From positions 124,001 through 188,000 of the forward strand of contig CATKZP010000003.1 in the NCBI GenBank assembly GCA_949841355.1: a stretch of 64,000 nucleotides of DNA, read 5' to 3'. The notes beneath the pieces were generated by a model, which was given only the letters and a program-made list of their open reading frames with translations, did not search any database and was not told the origin of the DNA. This DNA comes from an uncultured Oscillospiraceae bacterium. Its GTDB lineage: Bacteria > Bacillota > Clostridia > Oscillospirales > Oscillospiraceae. Position 1 is the stretch's first letter, and every line of letters begins with the position of its first letter. Shown piece after piece: positions 24,925 through 35,651 of this stretch. A program made the position numbers and the translations under genes.

Positions 24925-25943
24925 TTGAGACATTGAAAACGCTGTGCGCTCTGTCCGGCGTGTCCTCCTGTGAGGACGAGGTCCGGGATTATATCCGACG
25001 GCGGGTGGAGCCCTTTGCCGACAGCGTTCGCACCGATTCCCTGGGAAATCTCATTGTGTTCAAACGGGGGGCAAAGTCCACAGAAAACCGATTGATGCTG
25101 TGCGCCCACATGGACGAGGTGGGGCTGATGGTAAAGTCCATCACCGAGGAGGGCTATTTAAAGTTCGGCTGCGTGGGCGGCATTGACCGCCGGGTTCTGC
25201 TGGGCAAACGGGTGACGGTGGGGGAGAAAAAGCTCCCCGGCGTCATCGGGCTGAAGGCGATCCACTTGACCACACCGGAGGAGCGGAAAAAAGTGCCCAA
25301 GCTGACCGACCTCTACATTGACATCGGGGCGAAAAACAAGGCGGACGCCCAGGCTCAGGTGGAGTTGGGCGAGGTGTGCACCTTCGTGAGCGACACGGTG
25401 GAGTTTGGAAACAGAATGCTCAAGGCCAAGGCCATCGACGACCGGGTGGGCTGCGCGGTGCTGGTGAAGCTGATGGAGGAAGCGCTCCCGATGGACTGCA
25501 CCTTTGTGTTCACCGCGATGGAGGAGGTGGGCACCCGGGGAGCCTTTGGCGCCGCCTTCTCCGTGACGCCGGAGACCGCCCTTGTGCTGGAGGGCACTAC
25601 CGCCGCCGATCTGCCCGCCCTGGAGCCGGAACGGCAGGTGTGCTGGGCCGGAAAGGGCCCCGTGCTGTCCTGGATGGACGGCGGGACCATTTACGATCGG
25701 GAGCTGTTTGAGCTGCTGCGGAGGCTGGCGGAAGAAAATGGTCTGCCCTGGCAGATGAAGCATTATTTATCCGGCGGAACCGACGGGAAGGCGGTCCAGC
25801 GCACCAAATCCGGCGTGCGGGTGGCCGGTATTTCGGCAGCGGTGCGCTATCTGCACGCGCCCAGCAGCGTGTGTAGCATTTCGGATGCGGAACAGATGCT
25901 GGTCCTGGCCCGGCTGTTTATCCGGGCTATGGCGGAGCGCTGA
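24921..25943 (+). CDS. M42-family metallopeptidase 2
   Basis: 340 residues; ATG 24921 overlaps the previous stop. The motifs are CAHMDEVG, KAIDDRVG, MEEVGTRGAFG, LEGTTAADLP and YLHAPSS. At the fourth ligand position it has LEGTT where the other two have VDVT, and at the last ligand LHAP instead of HTP. It is a divergent paralogue in the tandem array. Confidence 0.88.
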   Translation: MIETLKTLCALSGVSSCEDEVRDYIRRRVEPFADSVRTDSLGNLIVFKRGAKSTENRLMLCAHMDEVGLMVKSITEEGYLKFGCVGGIDRRVLLGKRVTVGEKKLPGVIGLKAIHLTTPEERKKVPKLTDLYIDIGAKNKADAQAQVELGEVCTFVSDTVEFGNRMLKAKAIDDRVGCAVLVKLMEEALPMDCTFVFTAMEEVGTRGAFGAAFSVTPETALVLEGTTAADLPALEPERQVCWAGKGPVLSWMDGGTIYDRELFELLRRLAEENGLPWQMKHYLSGGTDGKAVQRTKSGVRVAGISAAVRYLHAPSSVCSISDAEQMLVLARLFIRAMAER

Positions 25944-25958
25944 CAGGAGGAATTTGAC

Positions 25959-26951
25959 ATGGATTTGATGAAAACATTGAGCCGGCTGGTGTCGGCCTTC
26001 GGTCCTTCCGGCGCGGAGGGAGAGGTGTCGCAAGTCATCGAGGAGCTGGCCCAGCCCTATGTGGATGAGATTGTGCGGGATACTATGGGAAACCTGATCT
26101 GCCGCAAAAAGGGGAGCGGTCCCCGGATTATGTTCTCCGCGCACATGGATTCCATTGGCCTGGTGGCTACCCACATTAACGAAAAAGGGTTCGTCCACGT
26201 GGGCGCCCTGGGCGGCGTGAGCGCCAAAGAGGTGGTTTACACCCCGGTGCGCTTTCAAAACGGGACCTGCGGTCTGATCTGCGCCAAAGAGGGGGCGGAT
26301 ATTGACAAGCTGAAGGTGAGTGACCTGCTCATTGACATCGGCGCCGCCGATGGGGAGGCTGCGAAAAAGCTCGTCCAGGTGGGAGACGCTGCGGTGTACG
26401 ACACCCCTGTGCGGACGGCGGGGGATCGGGTGATCGCGCCGTATCTGGACAACCGGGTGTCCTGCCTGGTACTGCTGATGGCCATGGAGCAGCTGGTAGG
26501 GGCAGACAATGATCTGTACTTTGTGTTTTCTGTTCAGGAGGAAGTGGGGACACGGGGGGCCAAAACTGCGGCTTGGGCCATCGACCCGGAGTATGGCATT
26601 GCGGTAGATGTCACGGGGGTGGACGACGAACCGGGCGGTAAGCACCAGGCCAGCGCCCTGTGCGGAAAAGGCGCGGCGGTCAAGATCATGGACCGCTCCG
26701 TCATCTGCACGCCTGCGCTGGTGGAAAAGCTGCTGGCGCTGGCGGAGGAGAAGGATATCTGTGCCCAGCGGGATGTGCTTCAAATGGGGGGCACCGATGC
26801 AGGACCCATCCAGGTCACCCGGGCCGGTGTGTACGCAGGGGGCATTTCCATTCCCTGCCGGTATACCCATACGCCCACTGAGATGGTAGACCTACGAGAT
26901 GTGCGTGCCTGCGTGGAGCTAGTGGCGGCGTTTGCCCATAGCGAGCTTTGA
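25959..26951 (+). CDS. M42-family metallopeptidase 3
   Basis: 330 residues; the start follows ACAGGAGG. The ligands match the family best of the three: SAHMDSIG, YLDNRVSC, QEEVGTRGA, VDVTGVDD and THTPTEM. Three consecutive paralogues with different active-site variants suggest that they form a mixed complex or split substrate classes. Confidence 0.9.
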   Translation: MDLMKTLSRLVSAFGPSGAEGEVSQVIEELAQPYVDEIVRDTMGNLICRKKGSGPRIMFSAHMDSIGLVATHINEKGFVHVGALGGVSAKEVVYTPVRFQNGTCGLICAKEGADIDKLKVSDLLIDIGAADGEAAKKLVQVGDAAVYDTPVRTAGDRVIAPYLDNRVSCLVLLMAMEQLVGADNDLYFVFSVQEEVGTRGAKTAAWAIDPEYGIAVDVTGVDDEPGGKHQASALCGKGAAVKIMDRSVICTPALVEKLLALAEEKDICAQRDVLQMGGTDAGPIQVTRAGVYAGGISIPCRYTHTPTEMVDLRDVRACVELVAAFAHSEL

Positions 26952-26976
26952 AGATAAGATAGGACGGTATGTGTAA

Positions 26977-28233
26977 ATGAATTCTCCTTTGCAGATTTCA
27001 GCGCGGGTGAGGGACCTGGCCGCCGAGGTGGAGCGGTCCCTGGCGGCCCAGTTTGCTCGTATTGACGCCATTGCTCAGATCAACAGCCAGAGAGTACTGG
27101 CGGCATTCCAGGAGCACCGGGTGGCGGAGAGCTATTTCGCCGGGACCACAGGCTACGGCTACGACGACCTGGGGCGAGACAAACTGGACGAGATTTATGC
27201 CGGCCTGTTCGGCACGGAGGACGCCCTGGTGCGCCTGCAATTTGTCAACGGCACCCACGCCATTTCCTGCGCCCTATTCGGGGCGCTGAAGGCTGGAGAC
27301 GTGCTGTTGTCCGCCGTGGGCGCGCCCTACGACACTCTGTTGGGCGTGGTGGGAGCTGTGGACAAAGGTCACGGGTCCCTCAAGGACTACGGCGTGGAGT
27401 ACCGGCAGGTGGATCTGGTGAATGACGCCCCAGACAAGGAGGGGCTGGCTCAGGCGGCCCGGGCCCCCAGGGTGAAGGCGGTGCTGATCCAGCGCTCCAA
27501 AGGGTACGCCACCCGGGCATCCCTGTCGGTGGATGAGATTGGCGAGCTTTGCGCTATTGTGCGCGAAAACAATTCGAACGCCGCTATTTTGGTGGATAAT
27601 TGTTATGGCGAGTTTGTGGAGAAGCGGGAACCCACCCATGTGGGGGCCGATCTGGTGGTGGGGTCTCTCATCAAGAATCCCGGCGGCGGCCTGGCTCCCA
27701 CGGGGGCGTATATCGCCGGACGGCGGGATTTGGTGGAGGGAGCGGCTATGCGCCTCACCTGTCCGGGTATCGGCCGAGAGTGCGGGGCCACGCTGGGCAA
27801 TAACCGCCTGCTCTACCAGGGTTTGTTTTTAGCGCCCCACACAGTAGCTCAGGCGCTAAAAACAGCTGTGTTTGCCGCCCGTCTCATGGAGCTGCTGGGC
27901 TATGAGACCCAGCCGCAGTCCAATGAGGTGCGGCACGACATCATCCAAATGATTCGCCTGGGAGCGCCAGAGGCGGTCAAGCGCTTTTGCAAGGGCATTC
28001 AGTCCGGCGCCCCGGTGGATTCCTATGTCACGCCGGAGCCTTGGGACATGCCGGGGTATGACAGCCAAGTGATTATGGCGGCGGGGGCCTTCATCCAGGG
28101 GGCGTCCATTGAGCTGTCCGCCGATGCGCCAATGCGGGAGCCGTACACGGTGTATCTCCAGGGTGGGCTGACTTACGAGTCGGGGAAGACCGGTGTGATG
28201 CTGGCAGCGGAGGAGCTGCTCCGGGAGGCATAG
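26977..28233 (+). CDS. Methionine gamma-lyase family PLP protein (YnbB-like)
   Basis: 418 residues. The family, formerly called aluminium resistance protein, has a cystathionine-lyase-like PLP fold. Visible are ESYFAGTTGYGYDDLGRD near the N-terminus, FVNGTHAISCALFG, IQRSKGYATR, VDNCYGEFVE and GSLIKNPGGGLAPTGAY, in which the Lys of SLIKNP is the expected PLP Schiff-base residue. The true substrate of this group is not established. It continues the murD operon direction with a 25-bp gap. Confidence 0.87.
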   Translation: MNSPLQISARVRDLAAEVERSLAAQFARIDAIAQINSQRVLAAFQEHRVAESYFAGTTGYGYDDLGRDKLDEIYAGLFGTEDALVRLQFVNGTHAISCALFGALKAGDVLLSAVGAPYDTLLGVVGAVDKGHGSLKDYGVEYRQVDLVNDAPDKEGLAQAARAPRVKAVLIQRSKGYATRASLSVDEIGELCAIVRENNSNAAILVDNCYGEFVEKREPTHVGADLVVGSLIKNPGGGLAPTGAYIAGRRDLVEGAAMRLTCPGIGRECGATLGNNRLLYQGLFLAPHTVAQALKTAVFAARLMELLGYETQPQSNEVRHDIIQMIRLGAPEAVKRFCKGIQSGAPVDSYVTPEPWDMPGYDSQVIMAAGAFIQGASIELSADAPMREPYTVYLQGGLTYESGKTGVMLAAEELLREA

Positions 28234-28277
28234 GCCGAGCTTCCGGCGGCATACAGTGGCCCATAGGAGGTGACTGT

Positions 28278-30972
<2,695 letters not shown>

Positions 30973-30985
30973 AGAGGGATGACCC

Positions 30986-32164
30986 ATGGAGATCAAACTT
31001 GCCCGCCGGATGGAGGGATTCCAACCGGGCATTTTCAACGTGCTGGATGAACGGAAAAATCTGAGGCTGGCCCAGGGGTTGCCGGTATATAACCTGTCCA
31101 TCGGCACACCGGACTTTCTGCCCGAGCCTCATATTGTGGAGGCGCTGACCCAAGCGGCGTCTGATCCGGCCAATTACCGTTACTCTCTGGGGGAGACGGC
31201 GGAGCTGACCCAGGCGGTACAGGGCTGGTATGAGCGGCGCTACGGCGTGGATCTGGCGGAGGATGAGCTGATGGCCGTTTACGGCTCTCAGGAGGGGCTG
31301 GCCCACATCGGCTGGGCGCTGTGCGACCCGGGGGATGTGGTACTGGTGCCCGACCCTGGCTACCCGATTTTTGAGCTGGGACCTCAGCTGTGCGGGGCGC
31401 AGTGCGTCCACTATCCGCTGCTGGCGGAGAATGCCTATCTGCCTGATCTGGAGCATTTTGACCCTGAGTTGGCGAAAAGGGCTCGGTTTATGGTGGTATC
31501 CTATCCGGCAAACCCACTGGGTGTGGCTGCGCCGGACGAATTTTACCCCCGGCTGATTGAATTTGCCCGGCAAAATGAGATCGTGATTCTTTACGACAAC
31601 GCCTATTCCGAGATCATATTCGACGGGCGGGTTGGCAAGTCTTTTCTTGACTTTGAGGGGGCAAAGGAGGTGGGGGCGGAGTTTAACTCCCTATCCAAAA
31701 CCTACAACCTCACCGGAGCCCGGGTGTCCTTTGTGCTGGGGAACCGGGAGGTGGTAGGGGCCTTCAAGCGTCTGCGCTCCCAGATTGACTACGGGATGTT
31801 CCTGCCCATCCAGCATGCGGCTGCGGCGGCTCTCAACGGTCCCCAGGACAGCGTGAAGCGCAATAGGGCAGAGTATCAGGCCCGGCGGGATGCGCTGTGC
31901 GGCGGCCTGCGGGCCATCGGCTGGGACGTACCGGACAGTCAGGGCAGCATGTTCGTCTGGGCACCCATCCCCAGGAGCCTGAAGGATTCGGCAGCGTTCT
32001 GTTTTGAGCTGTTGGACCGCACAGGACTGCTGTGCACTCCTGGCTCCGCCTTTGGGCCGCTGGGGGAGGGACATGTGCGTTTTGCTCTGGTACAGCCCGT
32101 CTCTGTGATGGAAGAAATCGTGTTGGCAGTTGAGGCTGGCGGCATTGTGGAGGGTAGGACATGA
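30986..32164 (+). CDS. Class I/II aminotransferase, LL-diaminopimelate aminotransferase-like
   Basis: 392 residues of fold-type I PLP enzyme. It carries SIGTPDFLPEPH, YRYSLGETAELTQAV, PDPGYPIF, YPANPLGV, YDNAYSEIIFDG and the PLP lysine in NSLSKTYNLTGARV. The last motif and NAYSEI resemble the LL-DAP/MalY-like branch of clostridia, but the substrate is not certain from sequence. GAGGGATG precedes the start, and the next gene overlaps its stop. Confidence 0.85.
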   Translation: MEIKLARRMEGFQPGIFNVLDERKNLRLAQGLPVYNLSIGTPDFLPEPHIVEALTQAASDPANYRYSLGETAELTQAVQGWYERRYGVDLAEDELMAVYGSQEGLAHIGWALCDPGDVVLVPDPGYPIFELGPQLCGAQCVHYPLLAENAYLPDLEHFDPELAKRARFMVVSYPANPLGVAAPDEFYPRLIEFARQNEIVILYDNAYSEIIFDGRVGKSFLDFEGAKEVGAEFNSLSKTYNLTGARVSFVLGNREVVGAFKRLRSQIDYGMFLPIQHAAAAALNGPQDSVKRNRAEYQARRDALCGGLRAIGWDVPDSQGSMFVWAPIPRSLKDSAAFCFELLDRTGLLCTPGSAFGPLGEGHVRFALVQPVSVMEEIVLAVEAGGIVEGRT

Positions 32165-32919
32165 GCGCCCGCACACAGAGGCGGCGGACCGGGCTGAGCA
32201 GGGAACGGCTAGTGCTGTTGCTGCTGGTCCTGGTTGTGGTAGTGGCAGTTACCGCCCTCAGCCTGCACCTGAATGGATCGCTGACGCTGGACAATCTGCT
32301 GGTAGAGTTGGGGCTCAAGGCCCCGGCGGCGGTGTCGCTAGAGGATATCCCCGCCTATTCCGGGGAGCCCTATGTGATTTTAGACGACAACTGGCCGGAC
32401 TTTGACGCAGAGGACCTGACCACCGAGCCCTTTGAACTTTACAGTGAGCTGGATTACTTGGGCCGGTGCGGCATGGCTTACGCCAATATTTGCTTGGAGA
32501 TTATGCCAACCGAACCCCGGGAAGAGATCGGCCAAGTGAAGCCCAGCGGCTGGCATACGGCAAAATACGAGTGTGTAGAGGGGAAATACCTATACAATCG
32601 GTGCCATCTTATCGGCTATCAGCTTGCGGGAGAGAACGCCAATAAACAGAATTTAATTACCGGGACGAGGTATATGAATGTGGATGGAATGCTTCCCTTT
32701 GAGAACATGGTGGACAGCTACGTGGAGGAGACAGGAAACCATGTGCTGTACCGGGTGACACCTATTTTTGATGGCGGAAATCTGGTGGCCAGTGGAGTGC
32801 AGATGGAGGCCCTTTCAGTGGAGGATGAGGGGGAGGGCTTGTGTTTCAATGTATACATCTATAATGTCCAGCCTGGGGTATCCATTGATTATGCCACTGG
32901 AGACAGCTGGGAAGAGTAA
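32161..32919 (+). CDS. Membrane-anchored DNA/RNA non-specific endonuclease
   Basis: 252 residues. One N-terminal membrane segment (about residues 18-38) precedes a beta-beta-alpha-metal nuclease of the EndA/NUC1 type. The motif YLYNRCHLIGYQLAGENANKQN matches the DRGH active site (here NRCH) with the metal-binding Asn. Homologues digest extracellular DNA or make uptake substrates. The catalytic His is kept, but the Asp and Gly of DRGH are changed. It is coupled to the aminotransferase by an ATGA overlap. Confidence 0.85.
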   Translation: MSARTQRRRTGLSRERLVLLLLVLVVVVAVTALSLHLNGSLTLDNLLVELGLKAPAAVSLEDIPAYSGEPYVILDDNWPDFDAEDLTTEPFELYSELDYLGRCGMAYANICLEIMPTEPREEIGQVKPSGWHTAKYECVEGKYLYNRCHLIGYQLAGENANKQNLITGTRYMNVDGMLPFENMVDSYVEETGNHVLYRVTPIFDGGNLVASGVQMEALSVEDEGEGLCFNVYIYNVQPGVSIDYATGDSWEE

Positions 32920-32924
32920 AAGAA

Positions 32925-32955
32925 GGGGTCGCTCCAAATTGGAGCGGCCCCTTTT
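32925..32955 (+). terminator. Terminator after the nuclease gene
   Basis: GGGGTCGCTCC and GGAGCGGCCCC pair across a 5-nt loop, followed by TTTT; the convergent cotJC fragment ends beside it. Confidence 0.85.
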
Positions 32956-32960
32956 GCTGG

Positions 32961-33152
32961 TCATTTGTCAAAAGCCGGATTAGTGAAGTACACGTTTTTC
33001 TGGTCCAGCCTCTGTTTGACCAGTTCGATGGCTTCGCCGAAGCGTTGGAAGTGGACAATCTCCCGCTCACGCAGAAAGCGGATGACATTGTTCACATCCG
33101 GGTCGTCGGACAGGCGGAGAATATTATCGTAGGTAAGGCGGGCTTTTTGTTC
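32961..33152 (-). pseudogene. cotJC: 3' part of interrupted cotJC (manganese-catalase-like coat protein)
   Basis: 63 codons with no start of their own. They encode the C-terminal end of a CotJC-type manganese catalase: EQKARLTYDN, LSDDPDVNNVIRFLRERE, VHFQRFGEA, ending NPAFDK. The N-terminal 135 codons are on the same strand at 49518-49922. Fusing the two at the shared GA gives EDLAAEQKARL in frame, 198 aa in total. Two of five Mn ligands (E136 and H169 of the joined protein, by analogy with L. plantarum catalase E148 and H181) are in this part, so the split gene cannot make an active site. A longer frame upstream of 33152 is element sequence. Confidence 0.92.
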
Positions 33153-33177
33153 TGCGGCGACCTTGCAAGGACAACAT
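33151..33177. other. Element attachment site, cotJC 3' side
   Basis: Crossover TC at 33151-33152, then a 17-bp arm (33153-33169) and GACAACAT (33170-33177). This is one half of the element attP. The cotJC side reads GCAGA-ACAAAAAGC on the coding strand. Confidence 0.82.
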
Positions 33178-33195
33178 TTGTGGGTTTGTCTGATG

Positions 33196-33855
33196 TTACT
33201 GCAACTGAACATATTCTGCAAGGTCAGGGTATGTTTCCAAATGTGTCCGCACATATGCGCGAGTGAATCCCGCGAACTTGTATGTACGGCTGAGCATTCC
33301 GCGCAGAGCCCGCAGACTCTTCTTAGATGCAGTTGATTGATATTCATGTAACTGCTTATAGAGCGAATCCATGGTTTTGCTCAGCTCGTCTATTCTGATT
33401 TTGCACTCCTGCTCCCGTATCCCTGTGTTTGTATGCTCAAAACAAGCGGTCAGCAAGTCAGCTGTTAAAACGGCCTCTTTTTCTGGCACTTGGGCCAATG
33501 GACAAACACAGACGTGCCCATTTGCAAGCTGATAATCGAGGATATTTTCCGGCTCAACTTTGCAGCAATCAAGAATCATATCATGGTATTTGGCCTGGTT
33601 TTTCAAAGAATTACAGTGGGAACAAGCCAGAAAAAGATTGGTCCAATCAAATTTGCGGTCTATATTGCCGCCATGGGGCCGCAGATGCTCAACTTCAATT
33701 CCGTGTGGAGGGGAAATCTCACAGAGATAGCACTTGTTATGAAAATCTTGACTGAGCTGTTCTGTGACATCCGGCTTCGTATAACTGCCGCAAGCCTTTT
33801 GCTTTTCTACCGCTAAAGACGCAGGAGGGATTGGGGTTCTCTCTATCTTGACCAT
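33196..33855 (-). CDS. ptuB: Septu-type HNH nuclease PtuB
   Basis: 219 residues with an HNH fold near the N-terminus: CYLCE (about 42), EVEHLRPHGG (about 55, catalytic His) and CSHCNSLKN (about 79), i.e. CxxC zinc pairs framing the His. The C-terminal half is helical. It stands 5 bp downstream of an OLD/AAA15-like ATPase; this ATPase-HNH pair is the Septu anti-phage layout, in which PtuA and PtuB form a complex that degrades DNA on infection. No reverse transcriptase is near, so it is not a retron-associated copy. Its stop is 43 bp from the element boundary. Confidence 0.83.
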   Translation of the reverse strand: MVKIERTPIPPASLAVEKQKACGSYTKPDVTEQLSQDFHNKCYLCEISPPHGIEVEHLRPHGGNIDRKFDWTNLFLACSHCNSLKNQAKYHDMILDCCKVEPENILDYQLANGHVCVCPLAQVPEKEAVLTADLLTACFEHTNTGIREQECKIRIDELSKTMDSLYKQLHEYQSTASKKSLRALRGMLSRTYKFAGFTRAYVRTHLETYPDLAEYVQLQ

Positions 33856-33860
33856 AGATA

Positions 33861-35096
33861 TTACCCCCTGTTGGCAAGTTCCAGCTTGAGACGGCTGTAT
33901 TCAGTGGCAAAATCCAAGGCAAGATAGTCGGGGACCTCGTCCAGATACAGTTCTAACTCGGCGGCCACGGCGAAATCTTCATCGGTTAAATGATCTTTTT
34001 GCACGAGTGTGCGGTATTGCTCAAACTTCTCACGCAATTTCTGGGAGAGAAGGTCCACACCAAAATAGCTTTCCACAATACCCTCATAGGGGAGATTAGT
34101 CAAACCGTTTTCTACCAGCGTATGCTTTTCAAGGTCATAGATTACAGCATTGGAAGCTGAATTGAGGATGAAGGGGGAGTGGGTGGTCATGATGAACTGG
34201 ATATTGGGAAAGAGCCCTGTAAGGATGGGCACGATTTGCTTTTGAAGTTCAACATGGAGGTGTGTTTCAATCTCATCAATGAGGACAATCCCCTCCAGAT
34301 CGTAGCTGCGCTGGGATTCCATGCGCATCATGAGGTCGCCGATAATGTCAAACACCGCGGCATATCCTGCGGACATTGTGTTGAAATCAAAAGGTTCCCG
34401 ATTGTTCATCAGAATTGAGAACTGGAAGGTTTCAATGTCGAAGTGAAGTTTCAGTGAATCATCGCCGTAAATCTTGCGTAAAACGGCTTCAAACCGTTGG
34501 AACCAGTTCTCAATTTCCTGGGCGCGTTTGGGGGTTCCTTCCGTTTTTGCAAAAGCCTGTGTCGCCTTTAGACTGGCCATGTATTTTGCTAATTGACGAA
34601 CGGGTTTGTCGGATAGCTTATAAATGGGGCGCAAATTTACTTTGGTAATGTCGCTAGAAATGTCTACCTTGCTATTACGGACATCCTCAAAGCGGGCAAA
34701 TATGAATTGACCTGCAAAATATTTTTCCCGCAGGGACTCTAATGATGTGTACTCAGGAACCGCTCCGTCTGTCCAGCGGGAAAGGTCTGTTTGCCACATC
34801 TTCAAACTTTTCTGCGCCTCTGCCTTTTTGTGCTTTCCCGCTTCAGTGTCATCTGCCTGTTCAATTTGTTTCAAATTATATTTGATTGAATTCTGGCACT
34901 TGTCCATTGGCGCATAAGAATTGGACAGAACATACTCAAAGTGCGAAATGAGCGCAGTCAAAACACTTGTCTTTCCGCTCCCGTTTTTTCCAGTAAGAAT
35001 TAGATTTTTACGGGCAGCAGCGGACAACGGAATATCAATATTCTCTAAATGACGAACCTTGTGAATGTGAATTCCAGTTAAAAAGGTCGGTTCCAT
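33861..35096 (-). CDS. ptuA: Septu-type ATPase PtuA
   Basis: 411 residues from ATG 35096 behind AGGAGG. It has the AAA15/ABC-like architecture: Walker A GKNGSGKTS (about residue 35), a long helical insertion, a signature region around FNTMSAGYAAVFDI, Walker B GIVLIDEIETHLH, and the switch His in MTTHSPFIL. Directly upstream of the HNH partner, it completes Septu. ATP binding by PtuA is thought to hold PtuB inactive until phage infection changes nucleotide levels. Confidence 0.83.
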   Translation of the reverse strand: MEPTFLTGIHIHKVRHLENIDIPLSAAARKNLILTGKNGSGKTSVLTALISHFEYVLSNSYAPMDKCQNSIKYNLKQIEQADDTEAGKHKKAEAQKSLKMWQTDLSRWTDGAVPEYTSLESLREKYFAGQFIFARFEDVRNSKVDISSDITKVNLRPIYKLSDKPVRQLAKYMASLKATQAFAKTEGTPKRAQEIENWFQRFEAVLRKIYGDDSLKLHFDIETFQFSILMNNREPFDFNTMSAGYAAVFDIIGDLMMRMESQRSYDLEGIVLIDEIETHLHVELQKQIVPILTGLFPNIQFIMTTHSPFILNSASNAVIYDLEKHTLVENGLTNLPYEGIVESYFGVDLLSQKLREKFEQYRTLVQKDHLTDEDFAVAAELELYLDEVPDYLALDFATEYSRLKLELANRG

Positions 35097-35220
35097 AGCC
35101 GTTCCTCCTGTGTTTGTTGACTTGAGTATACGTTGTTTGGCACGGAAAAACAAGCGGATTTCACTGTTTTTACTGACTTTTTCATTTGCCGAGATCTTAC
35201 AAAAGTAAACTGCTCTGAGG

Positions 35221-35451
35221 TCATTTCGTTTCTATCTGATCCGCAATGCGGTTGATCTTGTCTTGCATACGCTCCAGTCCTTTTTGAAGGCTACGCCTGT
35301 CCAGGCTGCTGTCACTGGCAGACAGCTCGGCCAGCAGGAGCATTTGGTGAAGGATGCGGTCGATCTCCGCAAGACCAAGCTCCAGGTTTTGACAAGGGGG
35401 AATATCAGAATTTTCTTGCGCCTGATAGGAGTTGATAGGTAAGTTATCCAT
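35221..35451 (-). CDS. Small helical protein of unknown function
   Basis: 76 residues from ATG 35451 behind TTTGGTGG. The C-terminal two thirds are predicted helical with heptad-like spacing (LGLAEIDRILHQMLLLAEL, LERMQDKINRIADQI). It could be a third, regulatory product of the Septu cassette or an unrelated small gene; it is 125 bp upstream of ptuA on the same strand. Confidence 0.5.
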   Translation of the reverse strand: MDNLPINSYQAQENSDIPPCQNLELGLAEIDRILHQMLLLAELSASDSSLDRRSLQKGLERMQDKINRIADQIETK

Positions 35452-35553
35452 GAAACCACCAAATTTTATTTTTTGCTTGTGCCGATGAGTATAGCATAAA
35501 TGTGGGCATAAATCAATAAATTCAGCCTGAATAGGTTTGCCTCGGACGCCAAA

Positions 35554-35585
35554 AAGCGGACTGACCCGGTTGGGTCAGTCCGCTT
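35554..35585 (-). terminator. Perfect 14-bp stem-loop
   Basis: AAGCGGACTGACCC and its complement enclose a 4-nt loop. The T-run is on the minus-strand side, so it would stop transcription coming from the recombinase side. Confidence 0.65.
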
Positions 35586-35651
35586 AAACTCTAAAAAAGG
35601 GTATGCTTGGAAGGAAAAGTGTGCTATAATGCCTAAAAAGGGGGTGCGTCT

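Noticed and set aside
33153-33347. Start of the cotJC 3' fragment as an independent gene beginning at 33347
   Set aside because: Codons above 33152 overlap ptuB in another frame and encode no coat-protein sequence; they are element DNA read by chance.
33196-35451. Retron-associated PtuAB
   Set aside because: No reverse transcriptase gene or msr/msd-like repeat was seen beside the pair, so a plain Septu system is preferred.
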